Source: Cylindrotheca closterium
Taxonomy: Eukaryota; Bacillariophyta; Bacillariophyceae; Bacillariales; Bacillariaceae
Direction of reading: 5' to 3'
NCBI GenBank assembly: GCA_933822405.4
Contig: CAKOGP040002458.1
Span: 1 to 64,000 of the forward strand
Length of the DNA stretch: 64,000 nt
Part shown: positions 10,674-22,173 of the stretch, piece after piece
How positions within the stretch are numbered: the first letter of the stretch is position 1
Layout: each line of letters opens with the position of its first letter
The notes under the pieces: generated by a model
Told to the model about the DNA's origin: nothing
The model's database searches: none
Seen by the model: the letters and a program-made list of their open reading frames with translations, nothing else
Translations under genes and position numbers: made by a program

Positions 10674-12220
10674 ATGAGTGGAACTGATGTTGATACTGGC
10701 GCTCCTGTAAGTATAGCCTCTCAAGCATTCAAGCCGCTACGTTTCAACACATGATGAATATACTCACATCAAATTAAATTCTGTCGATCTCTCTTTTCAT
10801 CATTTGACAGGCCGAATGGAAGAAGTACGACTCGTACACCCTTGAGGTCGACCCCGACCAAGATGACAGAGCCACCGAGATCAAGCTTTGCAACTTCTCT
10901 CGCCCACACATGAGAGCCTTCCACTTTTCGTGGTTGGGTTTCTTCATCGCCTTTTTCATCTGGTTTGCCATTGCTCCCCTTCTCTCTGAGATCCGTACCA
11001 CTCTCGGACTTAGCAAGAAGGAGATCTGGACTTCGAGCATTGTCGGTGTCGGTGGAACCATCTTTATGCGTTTCCTCCTTGGTCCTTTGTGTGATAAGGT
11101 CGGATCCCGCGTTCTTTTCACCAGCGTCCTTTGCTTTGCTTCCATCCCTACCGCCTGTACTGGACTTGTTTCCAGCGCCACCAGCCTTGCCATCCTCCGT
11201 CTCTTTATCGGATCCGCCGGAGGTACATTCGTCATGTGCCAATACTGGACTTCTAGAATGTTCACCAAGAACGTCGTCGGAACCGCCAATGCCCTTGTCG
11301 GTGGATGGGGAAACCTTGGAGGAGGTGTCACGCAATTGGTCATGGGATCTGCTCTTTTCCCTCTTTTCAAGGAGATCTTCAAAAACGAGGCCAACCCAGC
11401 CGAGATTGCCTGGAGATGGGTCAGCATTGTTCCCGCTGTTGTCGCTTTCGGTATTGGTGTTGCCATGTTCTTCTTTTCTGATGACTCCCCCAAGGGTAAC
11501 TACAACGAGTTGAAGAAGCACGGAGCCATGGCTGACGTGTCTGCTGCCGCCTCTTTCCGCTCTGGAGCCTTGAACTTCAACACCTGGGTTTTGTTCATCC
11601 AATACGCATGCTGCTTCGGTGTCGAATTGACCATGAACAACGCAGCCGCCCTTTACTTCAAGGACAAGTTCTCTTTGACTACCGAGGAAGCCGCCGCCAT
11701 TGCTTCCATCTTTGGATGGATGAACCTGTTCGCCCGTGGTCTTGGTGGATTCTTCTCTGATAAGGCCAACGCCAAGGCCGGTATGCGTGGACGTTTGTGG
11801 ACCCAAACCATCCTGCTTCTTGTTGAAGGTTGCTTGGTTTTGGTCTTTGCCAACACTGCATCTCTCGAGGGAGCCATTGTCGTCATGGTCTTTTTCTCCT
11901 TGTTCGTCCAAGCCGCCGAGGGATCATCGTACGGAATTGTCCCATACGTCGACCCTCCATCCACTGGATCCATCTCTGGAATCATCGGAGCCGGAGGAAA
12001 CACTGGAGCCGTCGCTTTCGGAATGGGATTCCGTGAATTGGAATACAAGGACGCCTTCATCATCATGGGAAGTACCATCATCGCCTCTAGTGTTCTTTCC
12101 TTCTTCATCTGCATCCCAGGATGCTCTCGCATGCTCGGAGGAGAGGACGACGTTCCAGCCAAGGACACTCTTGCTGTGCCCACTCCTGAAACCGACAAGG
12201 TCGAGGATGTCAATGCTTAA
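10674..12220 (+). CDS. NRT2: High-affinity nitrate transporter NRT2, copy 1
   Basis: Exon 1 (10674-10706) encodes only 11 residues. A 104 bp phase-0 intron (10707-10810, GTAAGT...TTGACAG) follows, then exon 2 (10811-12220), giving 480 residues. The protein is a 12-helix major facilitator of the nitrate/nitrite porter family: MFS motif GPLCDKVGSR at 102-111, a conserved Arg in TM2 (FMRF, R98), the nitrate signature GGWGNLGGG at 175-183, a second Arg in the NLFARGLGG segment, and a late glycine-rich GAGGNTGAV motif. By family knowledge it imports nitrate with protons or sodium at the plasma membrane, feeding nitrate reductase. It differs from copies 2 and 3 at residue 27 (Asp instead of Glu, two adjacent-codon changes at 10855 and 10858). 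From 10859 onward its sequence appears identical to copy 2. Confidence 0.97.
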
Positions 12221-13392
12221 ATCGTTCGATGCAAGTTCGCATTATATTGATCCTGCAGGGACTTTTGAATGGTGGCTATTCTCCTGCAATGCTGTGGCTG
12301 TCGTAAGTGACTGGCATCATGACGCAGATGAAGGATGGCTGCTTTGTATATGTAGATTTTAAGATTCATTTTAGTTTTGATTCTCCTTTTGATTGAATGA
12401 TATATTTTACTGAGGCTTGTTTTGCTTGTGATGGCACCTACCGGTATCTTCTAGGAAGATTCTCCGCGTCTTTTCCTCTTTATCGTTACCCCTCCCTAAT
12501 TCCTGCTACCACCTGCGGTCGTTGATGATATATACTGTAGCATATTCCTGACACTCTGTCGGTATATATGCCTTTTTCACTACATCAAGTGGTCGACGAA
12601 AGTTTACCGGTATGCATCTATGACTACAACACGCAAGTGGTTGACGGAAGTGTGCACCTGGTGGAGGACTCTGTATTGTTGCAATATCTGGGACTATTTA
12701 AAACACTACTCTGTTGAACAAAAACGGATTCAACCTCAAATAATTGATTGATTGATTCATTCATTCAGGCTTTCGTCAAGACCAGGACCGGAGATTTCAT
12801 ATCCATGTTTTTTTGCTTCATAGGCCCTTCGTAGGTACAGTATCGTTTGAAAGCAATCGCTCCGCCCCATGCCTCTAAATGCTATTGTGGTAAGCATCTT
12901 TTGTGGATTCATCATCGTCTATGTAATGGCTGGATAGATTGGATAATGAAATGAGTGAGTTGGGAGAGACATACTTCCATCGTAGAAGAGATAGTTGCTT
13001 GAGACCTCGAACAGTTTGATTCTGTGTCAAGCTTGGATTTCGGCTTCAAGAAGCTCGAAGGTCTTCGTGTAGCTATGGAAAGCAACCAGCTCTAACCCCT
13101 GGTAGATCTTTGCTATAACTGTCATTGTTTTTGAAGTATCCTTACTTGTATGTATATTATCCAGTCGATTGTTTCATGTGGATTGTTGTGGCCCGTGTGA
13201 TTTCTGAAATGTGAATGATTTTTAAAAAAGGAGGTGACATGACCAGCATCATACATCCGCTTTTCAATGAGAAGTATAGCTTTTTTGTTCTTCAGTCTCT
13301 TGGGACTATCGCTGTTGTCAATACTCGTCGGCAGACTAGAAATTCTGACGGTATCAATCTGAAGATGAAGGTCACATAATCTTGATCAGCAT
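12221..13392 (+). other. NRT2 copy 1 downstream region, paralogous to copy 2 downstream
   Basis: The first 361 bp after the stop (to 12581) look identical to the sequence after copy 2 (35176-35536). The next difference is at 12582 versus 35537. Beyond that the two flanks stay recognisably related but diverged until about 13480 versus 36480, for example around CAAGCTTGGATTTCGGCTT and TCGTCGGCAGA. No ORF is conserved, so this is 3' UTR and spacer of the original tandem unit. TACCGGTA sites occur at 12439 and 12605. Confidence 0.7.
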
Positions 13393-13430
13393 TGGAAGGA
13401 GGATCACCACCAACTGCAGCAATGGCGCCT
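13393..13430 (+). repeat. 38 bp direct repeat at the left edge of the insertion
   Basis: The block containing GGAAGGAGGATCACCACCAA and ending AATGGCGCCT recurs at 32277-32314 with two mismatches. Copy 1 downstream homology to the copy 2-copy 3 spacer continues to about 13480 on this side and resumes right after the second copy, so the pair brackets the inserted DNA. Confidence 0.7.
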
Positions 13431-13539
13431 TGTCCAAGCAGGATATCAGAAGGTCTGCAATTCAATCGCCTCTAATATTGCTGTTTTTTTAATGTGAATC
13501 TTCTGTATTATTACACAGAGAAAGTAGAAGTCGGATTGA

Positions 13540-14680
13540 GTTCAGTAAACAAGGGATTTCCCTTCCAGAAATTCGTTGAAGTCACTTTTGTGATGAGCAA
13601 AACAATAGGACGCTGAAAGAAAGAGTCAGAGTAGCTCTTGCACAATCACCCTACAAAGTGCTCCCAAAGGTGATCACTGAATGTCTTGGACATTGAGGCG
13701 CCGAGCTATTGAATGTCTTTCCCCAGAAAGACAGTATCTCATCACATATCAGTCCGCAGCAAATCATTGATAATGTCAATCTCAAATTTTTTGCCCCAAG
13801 GTCATTGTACTACCCGTTACCAACCAAGTGGTCCAGCGTGTTGAAGCCTGGGCTGCTGCTGAAGGTGTTACTTCTGTCAAGTTCTTTGATAAGAAGAGAG
13901 ATTTGGAGACATTTCAAATGGCGATCAAATCGTAGGAGTGGATGACACAGAACAAGGCTACTTGGAAGAAGATGAAGATGAATGTGAGTTCAATCTACAG
14001 GGACAATTTGACGATATCCATGACTTTGAAAGAGAAGAGCTCTTGGCAGATGCAGACAATGATGTGTATGATATGTCAGAACTCACTGTCAGATTCTGTG
14101 GAGATGATGACTATGAATCAGATGACAACGACTTGGGTGATGAAGAGGAAGAATCTTTTGTGGCCGATTCAGATCACCATCAAGAGAATGTTGATAGAGT
14201 AACCAATGATATTGGAAGCCTCGTTACTGATCTGGAGGATCTACAAGAACCACCAGAAGAAGAGATTGTATTTGAGCCTGAAATGCCTCAAGTAGCAAAA
14301 TTCACTCGGTCTGGGCAAGCTGCAATGTCAGGGCTGAACCTTTCTCAAGTTCCAAAGAAATTAAGAGAATGGCCTTCAAGCAGGTGTGGCAGTTCTGGCA
14401 ATAAGAACAAGAATGGAGTTGCGACATGACGCAAGCATCAAGAGAGGGAAATGAAACCGTTGAAGAACAAATTGAAATCTGGGAAGTCACAGTACTAAAG
14501 ACAGTAAAGCTATCCTTGAAGCACAGCACAATCTATGAAGAGCAAGACGCTATTCTGATCGCTCGTTGCATGATGCAGAACAAGGCCAAGTTTGATGCTG
14601 ATGAAGAAGGTCTGAACTTCATTCAACATAGTATTACATTAACCAAGGGGATAATATAACCTTTGAGGTAGTAGCATGGA
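13540..14680 (+). mobile_element. Degenerate Ty1/copia (CoDi-type) polyprotein fragment
   Basis: Successive frames read as the central part of a diatom copia polyprotein: the stretch ending in LKERVRVALAQSPY, then an ORF at 13938-14429 (acidic, ends near PKKLREWPSSR) and 14426-14659 (EEQDAILIARCMMQNKAK). Frames change several times. Relative to the related minus-strand piece near 29.5 kb it lacks 33 bp around 14535. No LTRs are visible. This is an old, inactive fragment. Confidence 0.7.
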
Positions 14681-16770
14681 GCTATTGGATCCATTGTGAC
14701 AAAAGTCATTCATTCACCCAAGCCACGGATATTGAATTGAGGAGACCTAACTTGCATTGCAGATAGCTATTTCTAAAAAATTATCATTATAACTTGGAGG
14801 TACTAGAATAGCAACCACCCCCCCTCTTGTTTGCGATTGCTCTAGTCTTTTGGTGATGACTACGACATAAGATTGACGATTGACAAGTACAAAAGCAGAG
14901 TGTATCATTCTTTCCCATCAGCCATAATATGAATAATTTGTCTGAATCAAAACTCTGAAACACGAAGTAGAATACATAGAACTATAGTAGGCCATGTCAC
15001 ACAATTGGTCTAACAAAGTACTTTCACATTTTGTGCGCGCCTTCGTAGATTTTTGTTGATACAATCAAAACAACAAATTATCATTTCCATCATCAACCTT
15101 TGAACCCCTTTTTGACATCAAGAAAACATGGAGCATCCCTTTTTTTGCAGAATACGCTTCTAAAGATACCAAAGAAGCAAAATGCCCGATGATTCTAAAT
15201 AGTGAAAATCTACCAAAAAGGCAGATGGATTTGATTTCACCACAGTCGTGGTAAGTTCTGAGGCACCTGTATTCATCACCCACTACAAGAAAGTCGATGC
15301 GTAGCTAACCGCACCTGTAAATTGACATTAGCTACCCTGTTCCTTTGAAGTGATCTGATCTCATTGGTTTCTTTGGTTCCAAAAATGATCGCTGAAGCCT
15401 ACCAGCAACGTCCAAAAAGAAGTTTTCGCAGGGTTTTGGGACACCACAGAGTCCCATGGCACAAAGAGTTTCATATTTTTGGCGGAGGATGCTTCTGTGG
15501 GTATACTGAGGACCTTGGAATCGTGTGGTGTTCGATATCAGGGTGCCTTTGTGCAGATTCTCAACTGAGTCCATCATTTGGCAAAATTTGTCAAAATCAG
15601 ATGAAGGTCCCCTTGGCCGCCACGGCGACAGCTATCCATTCAACAATACATCAGGACCTTCCATGGATACCTACAATTGATAATTTTTGGGACCCAGTCA
15701 AAGATTCGGTCTAGATCAAGCAGACAGGGGCCAAAATGGGGCCAGAAAAGAGGTACATCTGAAATTGTCGAATTGTTGGCCTAGTTTCTTCAATCTTCTT
15801 TGTTCGAACAGGTATTTGTCGTCCATGGGTATATCTAAGAAGGTTTTGGCTTCTTGGAATGGGATATTTCAAGGTCAAAGTGATTGAAGTGCACCTAATT
15901 GACCGTGGTGGTCAATTTGGCATGCAATCCAGAAGTGACCAAGAATCTATCCTAGTCAATGTGTTGGTATCCAGACACGGTTGCACCCCAACAAAAGTTA
16001 TCACTATAGGGTGCTGTTTAGCACTGCCAAGGCAGAAATGAGATTACTTTCTCTGCTTTCCTGCTGCCCCCTTCCTAAGAATTTCAGGTTGCTTGCATGA
16101 ATGTTTCAAAGTCCCATGTATTATGTACCGAAATTTGCAATTGAAAGTGCGTACACCTCTACTCTATGTATATCAAACAAATAATAGATGTTCAAATGCA
16201 AGATTTGTAATCAAAACAAGGTCTTATTGTACAAGAAGGTGCTCTTGCCTCTTGTTTCAGAATTTTGGTCATTTGCAAGTCAAATAAGTCAAATTATGAA
16301 TCCGACTCAACCACATCGCATCGCTCAAACAACGCGCATTGTACCACGGCTACGAGTTTTCCACAATATTGATTGGGACTACCGGTATGTATGTATTTCG
16401 CCAATAATGTGAAGGAAACATCATTTCCACAATGATGGCGTATGTCCATTCCAACCATGTGTTCTACCTTGAAATTCCACAGGATATTATCGTGGTATCA
16501 AATGGCACAGGAACCGCCAGAAATTTTCAGTTTTGAAGATAGAGGAGATATGGTGGATAGTCATTATGGATTGTTGCATAATTGATTGACAAAAGACAGG
16601 AAACTGGAGGCACTAAACGAGCTACAGCTATGGTATTCGAGGATGTAATAAGCACTAATTTGTTCATTATTATCTTCCAATATTTGCAACAAGTACTGTC
16701 CCAGCAATAGTGGCTGCTGTCTCAAGCCTGCCGAGTTGTTTTTTGTCATGATGGTCTGTGATACACTTTA
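14681..16770. other. Intergenic or decayed repeat DNA
   Basis: ORFs here are all under 120 codons on both strands, and none is recognisable. The stretch 15065-15720 has weakly protein-like pieces (for example 15364-15714 +) that could be unrecognised retroelement remnants. A run of eight C at about 14819 and a TACCGGTA site at 16380 are present. The sequence just before 16776 is the insertion site of the young copia element. Confidence 0.45.
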
Positions 16771-16775
16771 GAATC

Positions 16776-17237
16776 TGTTAAAATCCTGAGACGGCTCCAC
16801 AGGAGCAAGGCCTCTGGATTGGGCTTTGAATCAATAAAGGTAGTTTTATACAAAGTTGGTTGATAAGTAATCAAATTAATAACTTGTGAGATTATCACTA
16901 CTTGAAACTACTTGGAAAGAGTTGCTGCATCGAATCTCTAAGAGAGCTAATGAGATTCGGAGAGAGCTAGAGCAACGATTTTCAGTGGTGGCTGGAGTCC
17001 CAGCTAGCGGAGTAGTGAAGGCGTCTGTGCGTCAGGACGTCAACTGAGAGCCCAATATTCCAACAAGAATCGGTCTAGGGACTCTAGTAGTTTTTGCGTT
17101 ATTTGGTAGATTGTAGTCGCTAGTGCTTCAAATGATCCGTCTTGGGCATGTCGTGGCGGGAGTATACAGCAATGGGACAAAATAGGGGTCTCCACTACCA
17201 TCCAAGCTCTATTTTTCCATGACATGTTGACGTTTCA
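16776..17237 (-). repeat. 3' LTR of the young copia element
   Basis: Starts TG and ends CA on either strand. Differs from the other LTR by A/G at 17179. Flanked outside by the target duplication GAATC at 16771-16775. Confidence 0.85.
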
Positions 17238-17252
17238 GAATCGGTCCAGGGA

Positions 17253-18330
17253 CTCTAGTTGCAGGTAGCGGGAGATGCTTGCCAGCCGATTAACCATTTC
17301 CTATGCTTGTTAAAGAGTTCCACAACCAGTGGTTTTGTCCGTATATCAGCTGGTTGATCCTCAGTATCAATAGGATGAATGGTAATCTCCTTCCTTGTTA
17401 CATATGACCTAAAGTAGTGCAGTTTTGTGCAGAGGTGTTTGTCCTGGGTTTCCACTTGTGGATTTTTGCCATTTCCAATGCTCCACCATTGTCTTCAAAG
17501 ACTCTGCAATGGACTTTTGGGCGATGATCCAGGACAGGGATTCCATGCCTCTTCATTTCCTTGAGTAGGTTCATGAGGGGAATCGCTTCACGCAATGCAT
17601 AACTGAGACCAGAGTATTTGCTTTTGGTAGAGCTCAAAGCAATTTTGGTTTGTAATTGATTTTTGTGAATTATTGGAACACCGGCGTACGTGATGACGTA
17701 GCCATGACGCGAGCGTGCCGTGTCTGGATCATGTCCATAGCGTTCGTTCCACTTCCCACAAAAATCTGCATCAACATACACCTCAAATGATTTTCTCAAG
17801 TCCGGTTTGATGAACATTCCCTTATCTTCCGTGCCTAAAAGGTAACGTCCAATTTGTTTGATTGCTTCACCATGTGCTTTCTTTGGTGCTGATGAAAATC
17901 TGCTGCACTGGTGACATGCATATGCAAGTTCCGGCCTTGTTCCTTTCTCCAGGTAGGCAATTTTCCCAATGACTGATCGGTAATTGAATTGATTGTCAAA
18001 TTCCGGGGAGTCTGCTTCCTTTTGAAGGATTCTGGAATGGATCATTGGAGTGTCTCGAGAGTTCAAATTGTTGATTGGTTTGTCCTTTTGCTTGAGTCGC
18101 AAGGTCTCTAGAATCTGATTGATGAGGTGAGGCTGAGTGAGCCATAATCCGCCATCTTTCTTCTGACATGCTGTGTTTTTTGTAGATCTTCGAAGTGGTA
18201 CTCCTTGTCAGAGATGCAGAAGGAGCAGCGGTTGTTGATGCCGATTGGCAGTGAATCGGTGTCAAAGCGATTTGGATGGTGTGTGCCTCCCTCTGACTGA
18301 GTGCGGTGTGTCAATACCAAGTTGGCAATG
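17253..18330 (-). pseudogene. Copia pol remnant: protease start fused to RT end and RNase H
   Basis: Reading leftwards from about 18330, one frame gives the start of the retropepsin region with DTDSLPIGINN, then runs into a stop near 18117. From about 18160 another frame is open and gives the C-terminal part of the RT domain, ending in RNase H. It contains YVDADFCGKW and ALSSTKSKY, the copia RNase H acidic motifs, and a late HPIDTEDQPADIRTKPL block. The frame ends inside the LTR boundary region at about 17255, with one further frame change near 17430. The junction of the protease and RT pieces is near 18150 and reflects a deletion of roughly 2.5 kb judged by family layout. Confidence 0.8.
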
Positions 18331-18646
18331 AACGCTCGTTGGATTTCTCGCAGGATTTGAGAGCGTTGGATGCGAGACATACAATTATAAGACATCTACT
18401 GATAGCTAGACTTGCGAGTCCCGAGCTGTCAGTGGAGCTTGATTCGGACACGCAAGTTTTGAGAGGAACGTTTCCTGAACTTTTTATTCCATTTTCTTCC
18501 TGTGAGTCCAAACTTCTTGGCTAGTTGAACCCACTTGTATCTGACCCACTTTCTCATCCATGCGTACCGTGTCCACCTTTGAGATTTGGGAACATAGTAT
18601 GGCACAGAGTCATCACGGAGCCATCCAAAAAGTACAACACAAAGTG

Positions 18647-20424
18647 TTACAGCTGTGGCAAGGAGGCAGAGCGGAAGGCATTTCCACCAATTAGCGATCC
18701 ACTGAGACAGCAGACCCCACCAAAGCCACGGCCAAACAACAATCCACCCTTGAATGCTCTTGAGGAGCTCTCATTCTTCATCTGTATCGGAGCCGGACGG
18801 GGCGTAATGCTTGGCCATGGCGGCTCTGAGCTTGATCTTGTTCTTTTTCTTGTTTTTGTTTTGATCTTGATTGCATTGATCCGGAGTGTGGCAGCAGTAT
18901 TTCTTGAGGGCTTCACACAAATACCAGGGCTTGGAGTCATTGTCAACATGCTTTGCTTTAAGTTTATCTTCTGCTTTTGGAGCAGTACAATCAAAGATTT
19001 TTGCTTATTGTTGTTTTTGCCCCTGCCTTTATTCTTGCCACCTCCGGACTTCTTGTCATTGTCCTTCTTCTTTCCACTTTCAGACTTCTTGGAGTTTTTG
19101 ATTTGCTTGAACTCGGCCTTCAGCAAGAGGATAGCCTGTTGGTTTTCATCAGGGCAATTCCAGGTTTGATCACGAACACAATTCTTGTAATAGTTTTTGG
19201 CGTCCTGCATGAGCTTGGGTTCATTGGTGGTCTCGGAGTTGTCCTCATGTTTTTCTTCTTTTCTCTCAATGTATGACACAAATGGCTTGTCAGATGCAGC
19301 CTTGTACCCTTCGAACAGGTGGATCAGGATATCTTTGGACTCCCCTCCATAGTGGGCAAGGTTGTCAAGTTGTTTGGAAACGTGAAGATTGAACTTTTCA
19401 ACGTTTGATCCAACCTTGGTCATGTATTCGGGAAGTTTTGCAAGTTGACGTCGGATGTGGTTCACATTGGAGTTACTAGCGGAAGTTGTCCTCAGAAGGA
19501 CCACCTTCAGATATGCCAATACGCCTCTCATTCCATTGATGGTGAAGAGATTTTTGTCCAGTAAGACTTTAGCTTGGGCAGATTCCATGAGCGACTTGTA
19601 GATGCAGAACTGCAAGTGGAGAGCTTGCTGCGACTGTCAGCTTGAACAAGGTAGGCTTGCTCATGGCATTGAACATCTTCAATAGAGATCTGTCCATGAA
19701 GTTGCAGGAAGTCATCAGTAGCGTTATTTCTTGCAGAGTTTTGAAGCTGGAAGATGATGGTCCATCCCGCCTCAAGGGCTCTAGTTTGGATTCTCTCGAT
19801 AAAATTTAGTAGTCTTGCTGGTTGCAAATCGAACTTGTCTTCACCACTAGAGTAGAGCAAATCTACTGCCTTTGAGTACTGTTTGATGCCGTAGGAAGTT
19901 CCAATGTCGATAGGAGTAGTTCCTGAAGTCAATGGAAAAGTTCCATACTGAGGAGTATGGGTAGTCGGATTGGTCGCATTCGGATTGGTCGCACTTGTGA
20001 TGAGCTGACCTAGTAGATTCATTCCTTGTGGATGAGCCAATAGCTGCCCTAGTAGACCTTGCGGTTGACCGGCGACATTCTGACCTTGTTGCTGACCTTG
20101 TTGCTGACCTTGTTGCTGACCTTGTTGCTGACCTTGTTGATTGAATGGGTTTGCCGCGATGGCTGCTGGTGCGATCAATTTGTTTAGGAGATCGGGAACC
20201 GGAGGGTTGGCCTGTTGTCCGCCTTGTTGATTGGCTTGCGCGGCTTCATCAGCATTGCCTGCTAGCGCAGGTTGTTGTTGGTTTTCTTCCACAACTTCTG
20301 GGTCTGGGTCGTTGCCTCCCTGAGGAGGATTGTCAGCCATGTTCTGAACTTGGTTGTTTCTTCGACGGCGACAAGGGATGTACGGATCTTGATTCAGTTG
20401 GCCGTTTCGAGTACTTTGTACCAT
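18647..20424 (-). pseudogene. Copia gag, frameshifted
   Basis: ATG at 20424 opens a 298-codon frame starting MVQSTRNGQLNQD with a Q/G-rich tandem (QQGQ repeated about four times, encoded by a 12 bp DNA repeat at about 20092-20140). Near 19600 the reading continues in another frame (19615-18647) with a Lys/Gly/Asn-rich nucleic-acid-binding region. A further shift near 18970 would expose a Cys/His cluster resembling a zinc knuckle. In the family this protein forms the virus-like particle. At least two frameshifts make it non-functional as read here. Confidence 0.75.
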
Positions 20425-20456
20425 GCAATGGGCCCTTTAGACTCGCAGAGGGAGCG

Positions 20457-20918
20457 TGTTAAAATCCTGAGACGGCTCCACAGGAGCAAGGCCTCTGGAT
20501 TGGGCTTTGAATCAATAAAGGTAGTTTTATACAAAGTTGGTTGATAAGTAATCAAATTAATAACTTGTGAGATTATCACTACTTGAAACTACTTGGAAAG
20601 AGTTGCTGCATCGAATCTCTAAGAGAGCTAATGAGATTCGGAGAGAGCTAGAGCAACGATTTTCAGTGGTGGCTGGAGTCCCAGCTAGCGGAGTAGTGAA
20701 GGCGTCTGTGCGTCAGGACGTCAACTGAGAGCCCAATATTCCAACAAGAATCGGTCTAGGGACTCTAGTAGTTTTTGCGTTATTTGGTAGATTGTAGTCG
20801 CTAGTGCTTCAAATGATCCGTCTTGGGCATGTCGTGGCGGGAGTATACAGCAATGGGACGAAATAGGGGTCTCCACTACCATCCAAGCTCTATTTTTCCA
20901 TGACATGTTGACGTTTCA
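20457..20918 (-). repeat. 5' LTR of the young copia element
   Basis: Upstream LTR relative to the minus-strand genes; the gag ATG follows about 33 bp after its inner end. Target duplication GAATC lies at 20919-20923. Sequence just outside (20919-21030) is itself similar to an internal part of the LTR, so the element may have landed in, or next to, an older relative. Confidence 0.82.
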
Positions 20919-20923
20919 GAATC

Positions 20924-22080
20924 GGTCCAGGGACTCTAGTTTCCGCATTATTCGGCTGATTGTAGTTGCTTTTGATAGTCGATCATATTCTGGCAAGTAT
21001 TTCTATGGGTCATATTGTGTCGTGTGGATGCCAACAAGGTGACTGGAATGCAATCTGGGACCGTTCTTTGAATGAGCGGAGATCATCAGCCAAGAACCAG
21101 TATGTGTCGATGAAACTCTTCAACGTCAATTCCTTCCATCCCAAGCCATCATATCATCCTAAAGGTACCATAAGACAATGACAGCATGATAATACAAGAA
21201 GGAAGAAGAATTTTGGCCATCATCACAAGAAATCCAGTTTTGGGAGGCAAAAGACATGACAATTTACCTGCTAAATCGCGTTTTTGGGAAGGTTCCAGAC
21301 CCTGTCTAGGCCATGGTCGGGTGGCTTTCAAAAATACCCTATATAAGCAGCAATTTGGATGAATGTTGAGGGGTCTCGTCCTCCGTTCGCAGCGTTTTTC
21401 CTGACCAGGTGGAATGCAGCACTTCGCCGATACCGTACCTAGCTGCGACATAGTATGGATGCTAATTGAGCTCGCCATACCTCTTGACTCGAGATATTCT
21501 GCAATCTTGGCGTATGTGGAAGCTCACAGACATGGCGTGACCAGATAGAAATAAGAAAGAGAATATCGATATTGACGAAACTCTTTCCTGCACCATTTTC
21601 TTGCGGTGGGTGCATCGGTCGTGATGGAAAAATTGATGACGCATATTCAATATGTAACGATGAGATGATGCATCATCGAAGAAAGGTGTCAACGTGTGCG
21701 TCTGTGTGCACGTTGGTGCGCGATAGGACTCGAATCAACTACTGTAGGTCGTCCGTAGAAAATGCACTGAAAAAGCTCGAACCGCAAATCGCATTATTAC
21801 TTTGAGCAAACTATCGTAATCGGAAAGAAAAATGCCGGAAGACTCTGTAAAATGCCGTAAAATGAGACGTATTCTTAAAAAACCAATTTGATATATTTTT
21901 TAAGATTCTTGCCGAAATCGGGGACTTTTTGGTGCCTTTTTCGTGAAGAATCGGGGCTTATTTATCTGTGATCAAGAGTCGCGCATTCGTTGACATCTGT
22001 CATGGACAGAATCATTTTTCATGGGAACCGAAGCCAACAGCACTCTGAAGCACTACTGCAGCACACATATCCTCCCGTCA
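20924..22080. other. Intergenic upstream of the DUF285 gene
   Basis: No ORF above 110 codons. The first roughly 100 bp resemble the LTR interior. The rest has no recognisable gene, RNA or repeat apart from the 61 bp block at 22081-22141. Confidence 0.45.
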
Positions 22081-22141
22081 GCTTTAGGCCTAACTCTCTT
22101 GTCAGCACTTTCTGAGAGAGTCTTATAACGTTTGTTGTGAC
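22081..22141 (+). repeat. Inverted-repeat block in the DUF285 gene leader
   Basis: The block contains the perfect palindrome TTAGGCCTAA and ends TTTGTTGTGAC. Its reverse complement, with a small insertion, is found at 31320-31390. It sits 33 bp upstream of the ATG at 22174, so it may overlap the core promoter or 5' UTR. Whether it is a transposon terminus or a shared promoter element cannot be told from one pair. Confidence 0.6.
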
Positions 22142-22173
22142 ACCAAAGGCGTACCACCATCGACATCACGGAT

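Larger units (their letters stand above)
16776..20918 (-). mobile_element. Young, internally deleted Ty1/copia retrotransposon
   Basis: Two direct LTRs (16776-17237 and 20457-20918, 462 bp each) begin TGTTAAAATCC and end GACGTTTCA on the + strand. They differ at one visible site (A at 17179, G at 20860). The 5 bp GAATC at 16771-16775 and 20919-20923 is a perfect target duplication. The coding strand is minus: gag is on the right, pol on the left. A deletion fuses the protease start directly to the end of reverse transcriptase and RNase H, removing integrase and the RT catalytic core, and gag carries frameshifts. The near-identical LTRs mean recent insertion, so it was probably mobilised in trans. 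The 22 bp following each LTR end (GAATCGGTCC...CTAGT) are also identical, so the LTR could be drawn slightly longer. Confidence 0.88.

Noticed and set aside
10769..11911. Long antisense ORFs (380, 239 and 186 codons) opposite NRT2, repeated at copies 2 and 3
   Set aside because: They arise from the codon usage of the sense gene, break at its ends, have no recognisable domains and appear identically at each copy only because the DNA is identical.
17040..17225. Repeated 61-codon ORF in both LTRs
   Set aside because: It lies wholly within LTR sequence and has no similarity to known proteins; identical only because the LTRs are.
18525..19276. Plus-strand ORFs opposite gag, including a Cys-containing 'CYSCGKEAER' stretch
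   Set aside because: They are shadows of the minus-strand gag; the Cys cluster on the plus strand is coincidental.
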